Source of the DNA: Balanoglossus misakiensis
Taxonomy: Eukaryota; Hemichordata
DNA: 64,000 bases
Reading direction: 5' to 3'
NCBI GenBank assembly: GCA_040954595.2
Contig: CM082585.2
Coordinates: forward strand, 2,604,001-2,668,000
The position numbers and the translations under genes are program-made. Shown piece by piece: positions 54,528 to 64,000 of this stretch (positions are counted from its first letter, which is position 1; each line of letters starts with the position of its first letter). The notes below the pieces were generated by a model. It ran no database searches. It was not told where the DNA came from and saw only the letters and a list, made by a program, of their open reading frames with translations.

Positions 54528-56126
54528 TTTTTATTTATTATAGTAGACCTGAATATAAATAGATCATGCTCATATTGTGTTGAGGAAAAAAAATAAGCAG
54601 ATTTTTGAACCTTTGCTTGACTTGTCATCTGCTGTGCCTGTACACTGTAGGATGGTATCCAACAATAATACACAATCAGAGCTACAATGCTATAATGGCC
54701 CCTTCTCGTAGTATTGTTAGGAATCATCATACAAGTACAGTGCACATGAGCAGCATGCAAAGGTTCACAAATCTGCACATCCGTTCTCCTAAACACCATA
54801 TGTGCATGATCAGTTGGGTGTATACTTACCTGTTAGATGGCCAAACCTACCCCAAAATCCGTGGGAATTGTTTGTTATTATCCAGTTTCTCTACTAATTT
54901 TTTTCTGACTTTAATTGAATAATAAGGTCTTCAATTGGTCTGAAAAAAATCGTGTAGAGTATTTTATCTCATAAATGGCATTTGAAGACTTGGGTTTAAA
55001 AAATTAATGCGGGAAATGTTCGTACCATAATTTTTCGAAATTACCCAAATCTTGTGATCTTTTGACCTCTTTGACCTAAATTCAAAATAAAATTGCAACA
55101 AATACATATTACAATCGGTAGAGTGCTAAAAAACACACAATTTGAGAGGTAGATGACTGCTCTGGCTTTATTTTGACCGGAGTTACAACTACTTAAGTTT
55201 CCCCTACCCCAATATCAGGGTCTGAAGTCTTGTGTCATTCTTCCGTATCTCTGTATTTGTGTTTTTCTGATCGTAATTGAATAATAGGTTTTTTATTGGT
55301 TTGAAATAGATTCTGGGAGAGTATTTTATCTTCTAAATGACATTTAAAGACTTAAGTTAAAAAAAATCGTTCAAGAAATAGTCATACTACAAATGTTCAG
55401 AATGACCCAAATTTCATGACCTTTTGACCTCTATTGACCTCAATTCAAAACGAATTACCACCAAAATATATTATATTGGCAGAGTTCTAAAAAACACACA
55501 ATTTGAGTGGTAGATGACTGTTCTGGGTTTATTTTTGCCGGAGTTACAAGAACTTAAGTTTCCCCTACCCTTAAATCTGAGTGGAAAATTGGATGTCTTT
55601 CTGTCGTTTCTCTTTATTTGTGTTTTTCTGGTCATAAATGAATAATAAGGTTTTCTATTGGTTTGAAATAGATTCTGGGAGAGTATTTTATCTTGTAAAT
55701 GACATTTAAAGACTTAAGTTCAAAAAAATCGTTCAAGAAATAGTCATACTACAAATTTTCAGAATGACCCAAATTTCATGACCTTTTGACCTCTACTGAC
55801 CTCAATTCAAAACGAATTACCACCAAAATATATTATATTGGTAGAGTTCTAAAAAACACACTATTTGAGTGGTAAATGACTGTTCTGGCTTTAGTTTTGC
55901 TGGAGTTACAGCAATTTAAAGTTCCCCTACCCCCAAAATTTGGGTCGGAAATTTTTATTTTCTTATATTAGTTTTTGAGGGAAAAAATGCAGAAAGCTAC
56001 TCGATAGGCAGGGCTATCACCCCAATTCATAATCTAGAGATATAGGCCTTTCCAAAAAACCACATGAGGCTTTGTCCATCTTTCTGATACCAATTCATGA
56101 AAAATCGGGTCCTGGCCCATGGACTA

Positions 56127-57416
56127 TATCTGATATACTTCCCTGGCCGGTCGGGGCAACACCGACGTCACGATAAAACGTCGTAGGTCCCGTGGCAACA
56201 CCGTAGCTAAACCCTAATGAGAGAGAATGTCTAGTGATCTGAGTGACGGCAACTGATCCAGGATCTCAATCACTCACCCGGCTTTGTCAGTGTCATGGCT
56301 CTCTCTCTCAACTACAGTGCGACCTGTGATGACGACCACCTCGCAAAGTTCTGCCAAGCGCCGCCGCGTCCCATGTAGAAAGGTTGCGAAACCCTTTGAA
56401 AACACTGCCAAGAATGCTCCATTATCCGAAATATGTTCTTTCACTGACGTCTCCACTCATGAGAAATTTAAAAAAGGGGCGTAACACGCTGTTGTAAAAG
56501 ATCAGCTGATTCGCGACCTAAACATTCACGATTGACCCTTGACCTAGGATAGTCCTGTACCCTCGATCCAGCGCCAGCTAAGTTGGCGTTGTTAAAATAA
56601 TTATTAGGTAAACAGCCATCACTATAAGCTATAGATGTAATTCAGTAAACCAAAATCTTTAAAAATATATGTTGTCAAGAACAACGTATAGACCAAGGCC
56701 ATGGCCAGAGGTACATCCGAAAAATACCAACTGTACATGGTTATTCTTATATAACCTTTGACCCCGATTTGTAAACAGTGCTGCATGTTTGAAGTATCGC
56801 TCTTAAAAATTGAGATTCACCTGATACAGTGGTTTTAAACCGATGGTGGCAAAGAAGTTTTCCGCGAACATGAAAACAACACAGCTGCAAAATGAAGGTA
56901 TTGTTCTACTGATACATTAAACGCACAACTTAGAATATGTGCCGTTTTAGCCACATGCAGATTGCAGGCACCATGTAGCTCTGCTTGGCATAGTAAAACA
57001 CGTGTCACGTGTTGATCACATGACTTAAATGAAGGCGAACGTCTATGTTTGTATGGGAGGGTCACCAGTTTTACGGCGCTGCATTAACGACGTTTACGAT
57101 TCGGCGACAAACACGTCAAGTAGGTTCCCATTTGTGAAATTTTCGTTCGATCTTTATTTCTGACAACATTATGTACATGTTCATGTAGTTTATTGTTTGA
57201 AAATCGGTGTGTATCATTTTGCTCCGCACCCAACGGATTTTCCTATGGATGGCTCCATAGCTGTGGGGACGGAGAGCAGCGTTGACCCAAACAGCGTATA
57301 AGTCCATAGCTATGCTGGGCAGAGCTGTGTGTCTTTACGACGTCACTCCTGTATACGAGATAGAGGGTGGGCGATCTCTTTTACAGTTATTTTCAAAATA
57401 TTGTTTTAAAAAAAAT
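56127..57416. other. CpG-rich patches, no clear gene
   Basis: 56130-56600 and 57050-57330 are richer in CG than their surroundings and could be promoters or first exons. Overlapping frames at 56274-56484 exist on both strands, and neither has a recognisable domain or a clear splice structure. Confidence 0.35.
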
Positions 57417-57449
57417 AATATTTATTATCATCATCATCATCATCATCAT
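57417..57449. repeat. (ATC)n microsatellite
   Basis: About eight ATC units after an AT-rich run. Confidence 0.85.
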
Positions 57450-58084
57450 GATTCCAGCTATTAATTTGCAGTACACGTTCTTGTCTTTTGCCAGAAAGGA
57501 ATGCATTTCTCATATCACCTTACAAACTGCCAGAAATCCAAACAACACCTTTATGATAAAGCCTACAATGAAATGGTGGATGGTACAAATCAAAGATTAT
57601 GTGACTGCATGATCCTCTCCACATGATACTTCTCAAAGGATATTAATTTGCTTGGAGGGTGAATGTCTGCTGCTAAGCAACCAATGATGTGGGAGTGATG
57701 TAGAAATCTTTGTGATTTCTCAAAATATAACCATTATTCTAAATTAATATTTCCGTCAATTGGTTTTCAAGCATAATATATACACAACACAACAAATTAT
57801 ATTGATATACCATGCCTAAAATATGAAATGGAAAAAATGCAATCAAATGAGTGGCCAAGCAAATTTTTTCAAAATTTTCCATTTAATTAACATTTTGTAA
57901 TAGTTTATATATTTTAGGCTGACTGTGGGTTGATTCTGTCTGTCTTAAACATTCAAGAAAAATTTGTTTGTAAAGTCATTTCAATGCCTGTCTATTAAAG
58001 CCTGTATAGCTGCCAAATTTCACATTTTTCAACAATAAAATACTTCAAATATATTCCCTATCCTCTAAATCCTCAACTTAAGCC

Positions 58085-58240
58085 ATATTACTTGCATTTG
58101 CATCAGTTTGTCATCTTTTGGCGACGCATACCACGATAGCTGCGTACTGTTTGTATGGAGGCTGATGAAATGGGTGCGGCACCGTTTTAATACAAAAGTG
58201 TTCAAATTGCAACATGCAGTCATAATCGGGCATCGATAAG
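58085..58240. repeat. Dispersed repeat, copy 2
   Basis: Matches 47740-47900 ('gcatcagtttgtcatctttt', 'gtatggaggctgatgaaat'). Confidence 0.5.
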
Positions 58241-59940
58241 GTGTTCATGTATACCTAAGTAAGCTTATTTAGATGGACTAATTTAAGTTGGAAATTAATG
58301 CTAAAAAGTGGCAGCTCTAGAGGCTTTCAATTCCACATTTTCCTGGCAATTGTTGGATGTAAATGTATTTGAAATATGTGCTTTGATTGGATTATATGAC
58401 ATAGATTTATTTGAAGGGTGTGTTTGGATTAGATTATGTGACCATTGGATTTTGGATTTGTGTTCAAGAAGTGTTTGGAAATATAGAAGGGATCTGATGA
58501 AAAATGTTCAGGCAATTATTTTACCTTGGTCTAGAGTTTTAAAAAAGGGTGCATGATTGTCATGTTGTTTGGGTATTGATACTACATGTATGTTCACTTC
58601 AAGTTCTATATTTGCAAATTGAGATATGCTTAAATGTCCAGTATTCAGCTTATCAACTCTACCAGTATTTTCATTAATAACAATAAAATTTATGCGTTTA
58701 TTGTTTGTGTAATTTGGATTATTAAGTCAAATGAGGGACAGTTCTTAATGTACACCTTGGAATGAATCAATCAACAACATAATAGATAGGTGAATATTTT
58801 TCCTCTATTTTGATGTGAACTTTGCTAAATCCTTTTTATCATTTAAACAATGACCTTTGGCTTTTCAGAGACGCGGTCAAGATGTCTCTCCAAATCCGTT
58901 TGAGCTCGCGCTCTGATTCGATAGTATCATGCAGATGTTGCTTCATGTGATTGGCTAACGTCCTTGTCACGTGACGTGGCATACGTGTGGAACATACGTT
59001 CGGAACAACAAACGACACTTGTACGCGTAAATTATGATTACGTATAAAATAATTCGGATTATCTCAATTTTTGGCGATCGATCTATAAAAATGAAATTGT
59101 GAAGTAAGTAGGCAACCATGGTGATACTTCCGGTGGAACGCCATTCTCGTGTACGTTAAGGCGTGGGCCCACACAAGGGCGCCCTCTATCGACAGACAGA
59201 ATACGTTAATCGAGCATAATAAACAATTGTAACCACACCAGCCGATCAGTTGATGTAATTCATGTTCAAGACAAGCAAATAAAATGAGACATTTCCGAGA
59301 AAACCTCCAAAACTATTATCATGTGACAAAAAGTGGCATTTTTGGGGTCGAAAATGATATTCTTAAAAGAAATCCACCGCTAGATGCTCACAATCCCATT
59401 ATTATTTTTTAGTTTCACCTTATGACCCGTCAACTTTCTCTGATAGGACCCATACTGTAGTGTATTTCGCTGCCATAATATTTTGACGATGTAGATTATC
59501 GACTACCCATTGACCGGCAGCCAAAATTCCAACATTTATAGGGTTATGCTGAATCATTAACTTCGTTTTCAAACACAGTATCGTAATCTTGAAATGGGCG
59601 AACATGTTAACCTTCGATTACGACCAGAGGTGTCAGAAAATAAAGCTGTTTAGCGGTGGATTTTTCGTATTTTCCGCCTCGTAAATTATCCTTACCCTGG
59701 GACGCTCGTCCAGGGGCGCCATTAGATAATGCCTTAGTTGGCGTGATGCATTGTGGGTAAAATCAGCTGATCGTATACGCGTATCCTAGCAACTGACATG
59801 GACGCTACCATTAGCGCCCGCCCGCGTTCACGATCATTTTAGTGTCGCTACAGTTCAGAAAATCGTGAACATACATAATTCCCAATCAGTTTGGGATGAT
59901 TTTTAGCCACAAATAGTAATTACTGTCACTCATTCATTTA
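58241..59940. other. No gene seen; CpG-rich block 58.87-59.2 kb
   Basis: AT-rich to 58.85 kb. A CpG-richer stretch follows with 'cacgtgacgtggcatacgtg', and 59.16-59.85 kb is again CpG-containing, so a plus-strand promoter for the gene at 60 kb could lie here. An 11-bp inverted word (aatccaccgct / agcggtggatt) flanks 59372-59662. No frame could be supported. Confidence 0.35.
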
Positions 59941-59964
59941 TTTAACAAGCCATGACAACATTAT

Positions 59965-61303
59965 ATGAGGAAAATAAACCTTTATTTCAACTTCAATCTG
60001 GTGAGTACATGGTTTTCATTTTACCCCATCAAAATAGTGCGTCTTGAAAGGTCAAAGTTCAACTTTTCCTTCGTTCATGTAAAATTGGCGCCATATTCAA
60101 ATTGCAGCAGACGATCCCTTCAGCTGTTATTTGGAGGTATGCACTTGTTCAGTTGGCATGTCATCATGGCATTTTGTGGTTATTTTATGGCCATAGCTGC
60201 AAGAGCAACAAAAGAGCTTTCTAATTCCGAAAAGTCTACTCAGGAAAAGGCTGAAAATACATCAAGATTTATGCCTGTTTACAACATATCCATTGGACAA
60301 AGGTATGCCAAATATCATGATATCCTGGCTAACAGCAGAAATATGCAAGTTACCAGTTTAAATTTAAACTGCCACGATTTGAGAAAACACTAAGTGCTTC
60401 AGTTCAATGGTTGAATTCCAACAGGAAAAATGTCAGTATTTCTCCAGCATTTTTCTGCAACTAGTTGGCAAAAACTGCCTTTATCAAGGCAAATCCTACA
60501 CACAGCACTTGACTGTCAAGAGTGCCAAAGTAGCAATGTTGATGTTCTGCTTTTGAACAAGTACTATCAGAAACATATCAAAAGTCTTTCCTTCTCGACT
60601 GTTGAGGTAATTAAAGATGCAATGGGAGAGATGCAACAACTCCAAAATCCACATGAGACAAAGCTGACTGTCCCTCTTAAATCTGCCGTAAGAACTGCCG
60701 GACAGCTATATCAGCGAGTAGAGGAGTCAAACAATAAAGTGTACTCAACACCTTTCAGTGAAGCGCTTCTCAAAGTTCCGGGGTTCAAGCTACAGACAAA
60801 AATCAGCAAAGAACAGAAAAAGAAAGACAGACGAGCACTTTATACTAATGTCAAGCAAAGCATCGAAAAATCCCACGCTAAAAATGACGGAGATTTAAAA
60901 ACAATCCTAGGATCCGGTCAGTCATTTGCTTGCTACGAATCATGTTGACGGTCTGTTGACTTTGAGTCTACCGATTCTGCCAAGAAGCGAGTAAATCGCC
61001 GTCTACAACTAGAATCCCTCAACAAGCTGACACCAAAAGACCATGTTGAAAAACAGAGTCTGTTGAATGGAACAAAAGCTCATTTGTTAATGAACTTTCC
61101 AATTATGATGCTGGCAAGGAGGTCAACTGGAGTAGCCTTGCGAGAAAGTACGGGCTAACAGCTGCAAATGGTGGCCAAATACTGAAAGAGTATGCAACCT
61201 CAGCTGGCATCGACACTGACAAGTTCAATATCAATAAGAAGGTTCAAGGTCGAGATTTTGTCAGAAGAGTACGCCGTAAAACATTGAAAGGTCTTGGGGG
61301 GAG
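59965..61303 (+). pseudogene. N-terminal part of SAP/'WHDHS' family gene, frame-broken
   Basis: Pieces of one protein in shifting frames. Around 60190-60365 it reads 'KSTQEKAENTSRFMPVY' and 'YAKYHDILANSRNMQVTSL'. Frame two then gives 'ASVQWLNSNRKNVSI', and 60430-60948 reads 'DCQECQSSNVDVLLLNKYY', 'TVPLKSAVRTAGQLY', 'LKVPGFKLQTKISK'. Further fragments run to 61300, with 'GRDFVRRVRRKTLKG' just before the main ORF. At least four indels or stops separate them. A strong donor (AATCTG|GTGAGT at 60000) suggests the copy had introns. The order and spacing fit one ancestral gene continuous with 61304-63253. Confidence 0.6.
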
Positions 61304-63253
61304 GTGTCACTTCCTCAACACCGACCAGCAAGAGCCCTGCAAGAAATATTGAAAACAAAAATAAGAAGTGGCGAAATCGACATCGGTGAATTAATAGCAC
61401 CAAAAGAGTTCCAAAAGATGACCATTGGAAAAGATGGCAAATTAAAAGAAGAAACTTATACAATCTACGCTAGAAAAATAAACTTACAGACAATCCGAAA
61501 ACGAGAGCTTGACAGACAAATTAAGCTTGGTGTTCTGAGAAGCCATGTTTATGGGTATGACGACGGTCATTACCAAAACCTAGAAGAAAAAGAAATAAGG
61601 GATGAGCTACAAAGAATACACGAGTTGAAAGAAGGAGAAACCATCGATGAAATGCGCAGTAAATTAAAAAGACTACATCACTCACGGCACTTCAAAATAT
61701 GGCATGACCACAGTACTGTAGGCAACCATTCCCACATTGTCTTCATGGTGAGCTGGATATACGACGCGGCAACATATCTGACAAATGAGGAGTACTTGGA
61801 GAAACACGGAAAAAAAGTAAACGTTGACTCGCTTGTTGAGAAGCCACATCTATATATAATGGGACGATCCAACTCCAATGACGTTGATCAGCTGTCATAT
61901 GTTGAAACCAGAGTAGAAGATCTAAAATGTGCAACAGGACCAATAACATCCGACGAAGGTTCCAGGGAATACACAGATGTCCACCGATTTTTTCATGGCG
62001 ATGGACCGGCACAGGAGTTTGAGGATTGGCACCAGAAAGGAGGTCACTACCAGTGCATCTGTGGAATAGAGTCAAGAAGACATGATGATCTGTCTGCATG
62101 TTACCATCTGAAATATCTGTCAATAGATGAGAAACGTAACTTGTTAATCAAGGGCAGCCCAGTATGGTCACGGCAAACTCCCCATCCATTTGCCAACTTA
62201 ACAGTGGCCGACCTTAGGAGAGAGCTTGATGCTAGGGGTGAAGAAACCGAAGGATTAAAGAAGCCAGACTTACAATCTAAACTCTCTGAAATTTTACATG
62301 GTATGCAGAGAGTACCAGCACTGCTCCATCTCACTCCAGAATATAATCTTGCTGAAATAAACTGCTCTGCATATGAAATTTTGCCATCAGAGCCACTCCA
62401 TGACCTGAAGGGACACATCCACAATGTGTTAGAAGAAATTCCAGCACAAACCAAGGATAAAGAAGAAGCAGTAAAGTTACAGAACTTTATTCAGGCAACA
62501 TATGGTGGTAAAGACGAAATTCGGGGATGCGATGCACGCAAAGCTATCCTTCTGGTGTCCCAGTATCTTCACGAGAACAACATAAATACTGAGCATGGTC
62601 AGCTTATTGACACGCTTGCTGATATAAGCGAAACTGCTTATAACCATGACAATGACAGATGCCTACGACTGATTCTGCGATTGTATAACACTGTATTTTT
62701 GCATGGAATATTGTGCAAAAGGGTATTTGAGAAGCCAAAGAAACTTACCAAACGAAAGATGTTCGGGCGGTATTTCCATAATATCACCGTCCATCTACCT
62801 GATCAACTGAGATTGGTTTCTCTGAGGTCAACAAATGCTGAAAACCAGGAGCGAGTTTTCAATCGAATACGGAGAGTGACGAAAACAACTTCCTCCAAGC
62901 GTCCAGGTGGTATCATAGGTAATGCCATGATACGTCTAGGTGCAGAAGAAGAGATGACAAAAGAAAGAGATCCATCACAAATTATAGAATCTGAAATTAG
63001 CAAAATTGGAAAGCAGCTCCCAAAACGTCAGAATACAGTAATCCCTGAGGACGAAATACTGCGACGACCAACACTACTGCAAAGCCACTATGAAAGGATT
63101 GCAGATTTCGTGCTGCCAGGAGAAGGTGCATTGTGGCAGAGACATGAGGAAGCAATAGAGTTTTTAACTCTGATACCCAGGATGATTTCAAGGTATCTGC
63201 AGTGCAATTTAGTCCCAAATATTTTAACTCACACTTTTATTTCTTTTCAATAA
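61304..63253 (+). CDS. SAP-domain transposase-like protein, main ORF
   Basis: A 649-residue open frame. In order: 'KEETYTIYARKINL' (~47-60); 'FKIWHDHSTVGNHSH' (~130-144); 'YIMGRSNSNDVDQ' (~186); 'RFFHGDGPAQEFE' (~227-239); a Cys/His group 'YQCICGIESRRHDDLSACYH' (~248-267); a SAP DNA-binding helix pair 'LTVADLRRELDARG' (~299-312); 'PSEPLHDLKGHIHN' (~360); 'LRSTNAENQERVFNRI' (~505-520). SAP domains bind AT-rich DNA. The invariant-looking Asp residues in WHDHS and HGDGP, with a later Glu, could form a DDE-type centre; that is inference. The first residues are out of frame with the real N-terminus, so the start is artificial. The end after 'MISR' overlaps a possible donor (AAG|GTATCT), so the last residues may be intronic. 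No inverted terminal repeats were found. Confidence 0.65.
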   Translation: MSLPQHRPARALQEILKTKIRSGEIDIGELIAPKEFQKMTIGKDGKLKEETYTIYARKINLQTIRKRELDRQIKLGVLRSHVYGYDDGHYQNLEEKEIRDELQRIHELKEGETIDEMRSKLKRLHHSRHFKIWHDHSTVGNHSHIVFMVSWIYDAATYLTNEEYLEKHGKKVNVDSLVEKPHLYIMGRSNSNDVDQLSYVETRVEDLKCATGPITSDEGSREYTDVHRFFHGDGPAQEFEDWHQKGGHYQCICGIESRRHDDLSACYHLKYLSIDEKRNLLIKGSPVWSRQTPHPFANLTVADLRRELDARGEETEGLKKPDLQSKLSEILHGMQRVPALLHLTPEYNLAEINCSAYEILPSEPLHDLKGHIHNVLEEIPAQTKDKEEAVKLQNFIQATYGGKDEIRGCDARKAILLVSQYLHENNINTEHGQLIDTLADISETAYNHDNDRCLRLILRLYNTVFLHGILCKRVFEKPKKLTKRKMFGRYFHNITVHLPDQLRLVSLRSTNAENQERVFNRIRRVTKTTSSKRPGGIIGNAMIRLGAEEEMTKERDPSQIIESEISKIGKQLPKRQNTVIPEDEILRRPTLLQSHYERIADFVLPGEGALWQRHEEAIEFLTLIPRMISRYLQCNLVPNILTHTFISFQ

Positions 63254-63369
63254 CAATTACTGTTGATTATATGCAGACATAATACAACAGATTGCATGGT
63301 GTTTTGGGACAGGAAAAACTAATCTAAAATATAGTATCAAAGCATCAAAAATTACATCTATACATGCCC

Positions 63370-63648
63370 TGTCTTTTTCATGGAACTTTTCTGTCAAGCA
63401 GGTTCTGTTATTTTTTGTGACGAGCAACCTCCATTTTTACAAATAATAGAACTATTCTCGGATATCCCACATTTTTTATGGCTTTCTAAAAAAGTCTCTT
63501 ACTCGCTGCCCTCAAACAAAAACTCAAGACATTTCTATTTCTCAAAGCCTACGAACACTGATGTTATACTTTCAGCGCCTTTGGAAATAACATTGTTATT
63601 GATTCTGGCGCTTTAAAAATGTTTGTTTTGATTGATTGATTGATTGCC
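63370..63648 (+). pseudogene. LINE 3' tail with (TGAT)n
   Basis: The last ORF2 residues and short 3' UTR of a CR1-like LINE: a decayed 'KLKTFLF'-like reading near 63515-63540, then 'tcagcgcctttggaaataac', 'gattctggcgctttaaaaat' and TGAT repeats at 63629-63648. 5'-truncated, as usual for LINE copies. A different family from the LINEs at 1-955 and 21.8-27.6 kb, judged by the tail. Confidence 0.6.
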
Positions 63649-63968
63649 CTTTTTCTTTTTGTGTTTGATACAAAACACCATTTATGTTAATGTACATGTG
63701 TATATGTAGTGAATGAACTTTCAACCACACACAAGTTCCACCATGCTTGTATATGAGAGTAAAAACTCGCCCAAAATGAATAAATGGTAGAGACCGATTG
63801 TTCATTTTGGCAAGGTTTTTCACTCTCGTGTCTACAAGCGGGATGGAAGGTGTGTGTGGTTGAATGTTCATTCAGTATATATCCACATGTACATTAACAT
63901 AAACAGTGTCTTGAATGAAACATAATATTAATGGGGAAAGGGCAGCGAGAGAGAGAGACTTTGTCCCT
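63649..63968. mobile_element. TTAAAGGGACAAAG mini-element, left end missing
   Basis: The right end 'gcagcgagagagagagactt', 'tgtccct' is followed by TTAA (63969-63972). The interior matches 37085-37298. The left ~35 bp are replaced by the LINE tail, so the LINE was inserted into the element's end or the two were joined by deletion. Confidence 0.65.
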
Positions 63969-64000
63969 TTAACAGCATGCAAATCCTTATTTATTTTGGA

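Larger units (their letters stand above)
52474..56126. mobile_element. Foldback element with ~1.55 kb inverted arms
   Basis: 52474-54016 and 54570-56126 are long inverted repeats; 553 bp lie between them. Outer ends share 'tagtccatgggcca' in mirror image. A small indel (about 52488, 'gacaggaa' against a longer stretch in the other arm) is the largest difference seen near the tip. Each arm contains about three tandem units of 351-362 bp beginning 'taggggaa' (52671, 53033, 53384, partial at 53745), mirrored in the right arm. Long inverted arms made of tandem repeats are the definition of foldback elements. No transposase is present. No target duplication could be fixed. Confidence 0.85.

Noticed and set aside
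54410-54922. Frames on both strands inside the foldback arms (129 and 105 residues), mirrored at 53684-54016
   Set aside because: They occur in mirror image in both arms because the arms are inverted copies; no protein features.
56274-56484. Opposing frames (60 and 66 residues) in a GC-rich patch
   Set aside because: Neither strand has clear splice signals or motifs; the openness is expected from base composition.
1-64000. tRNA, rRNA and other structural RNA genes
   Set aside because: No cloverleaf with A/B boxes or rRNA-like sequence was recognised by eye; a covariance-model search could change this.

Overview
The window is animal (metazoan) nuclear DNA. It is AT-rich, has short phase-1 EGF exons with clear GT/AG splice sites, and is packed with eukaryotic mobile elements: LINEs with an endonuclease and reverse transcriptase, a tyrosine-recombinase retrotransposon, many short inverted-repeat elements and a giant foldback. 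The repeat styles (LINE tails ending in TGAT or AAT repeats, 'CAGTCAAACC' mini-elements, a SAP/'WHDHS' protein family) suggest a marine invertebrate, perhaps a hemichordate or amphioxus. That host guess is inference from general familiarity only. No bacterial genes, tRNA, rRNA or CRISPR array were seen.

Layout. 1-955: the 3' end of a decayed LINE (+). 960-18.6 kb: minus-strand EGF exons in a repeating order (d, a, c, b in transcript direction), made by segmental duplication. Paralogous introns share the same repeats. Many exons are damaged (a shared in-frame TGA, lost acceptors, frameshifts). 18.94-30.95 kb: a five-level nest. A MULE-like mini-element is split by a 'CCCTTACCA' element, which holds a Ngaro-type retrotransposon (gag, RT-RNase H, tyrosine recombinase, split direct repeats). 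That is split by a LINE, which is split by a 1.34 kb element with perfect 33-bp inverted repeats. 31.6-47.4 kb: one more EGF exon, then minus-strand exons of a Gln/Ser/Thr/Pro-rich protein I cannot name, lying in a triplicated ~4.5 kb block whose first two copies are almost identical. 45.7-47.1 kb: nested mini-elements. 47.5-52.3 kb: dispersed repeats. 52.47-56.13 kb: a foldback element with ~1.55 kb arms, each built of ~360-bp tandem units, and a 553-bp core carrying a Cys/His-rich gene fragment. 56-60 kb: intergenic DNA with CpG-rich patches and no convincing gene. 60-63.3 kb (+): a broken gene of a SAP-domain, transposase-like family. 63.4-64 kb: a LINE 3' tail joined to a truncated TTAA mini-element.

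Very little here looks like an intact cellular gene. The best intact coding units are the three Ngaro ORFs, LINE ORF1, individual EGF exons at 11.5, 12.1, 14.98, 17.1, 7.3 and 5.2 kb, and the 649-codon SAP ORF. The most informative content is the layered order of insertions, which can be dated against the segmental duplications, and the foldback element.
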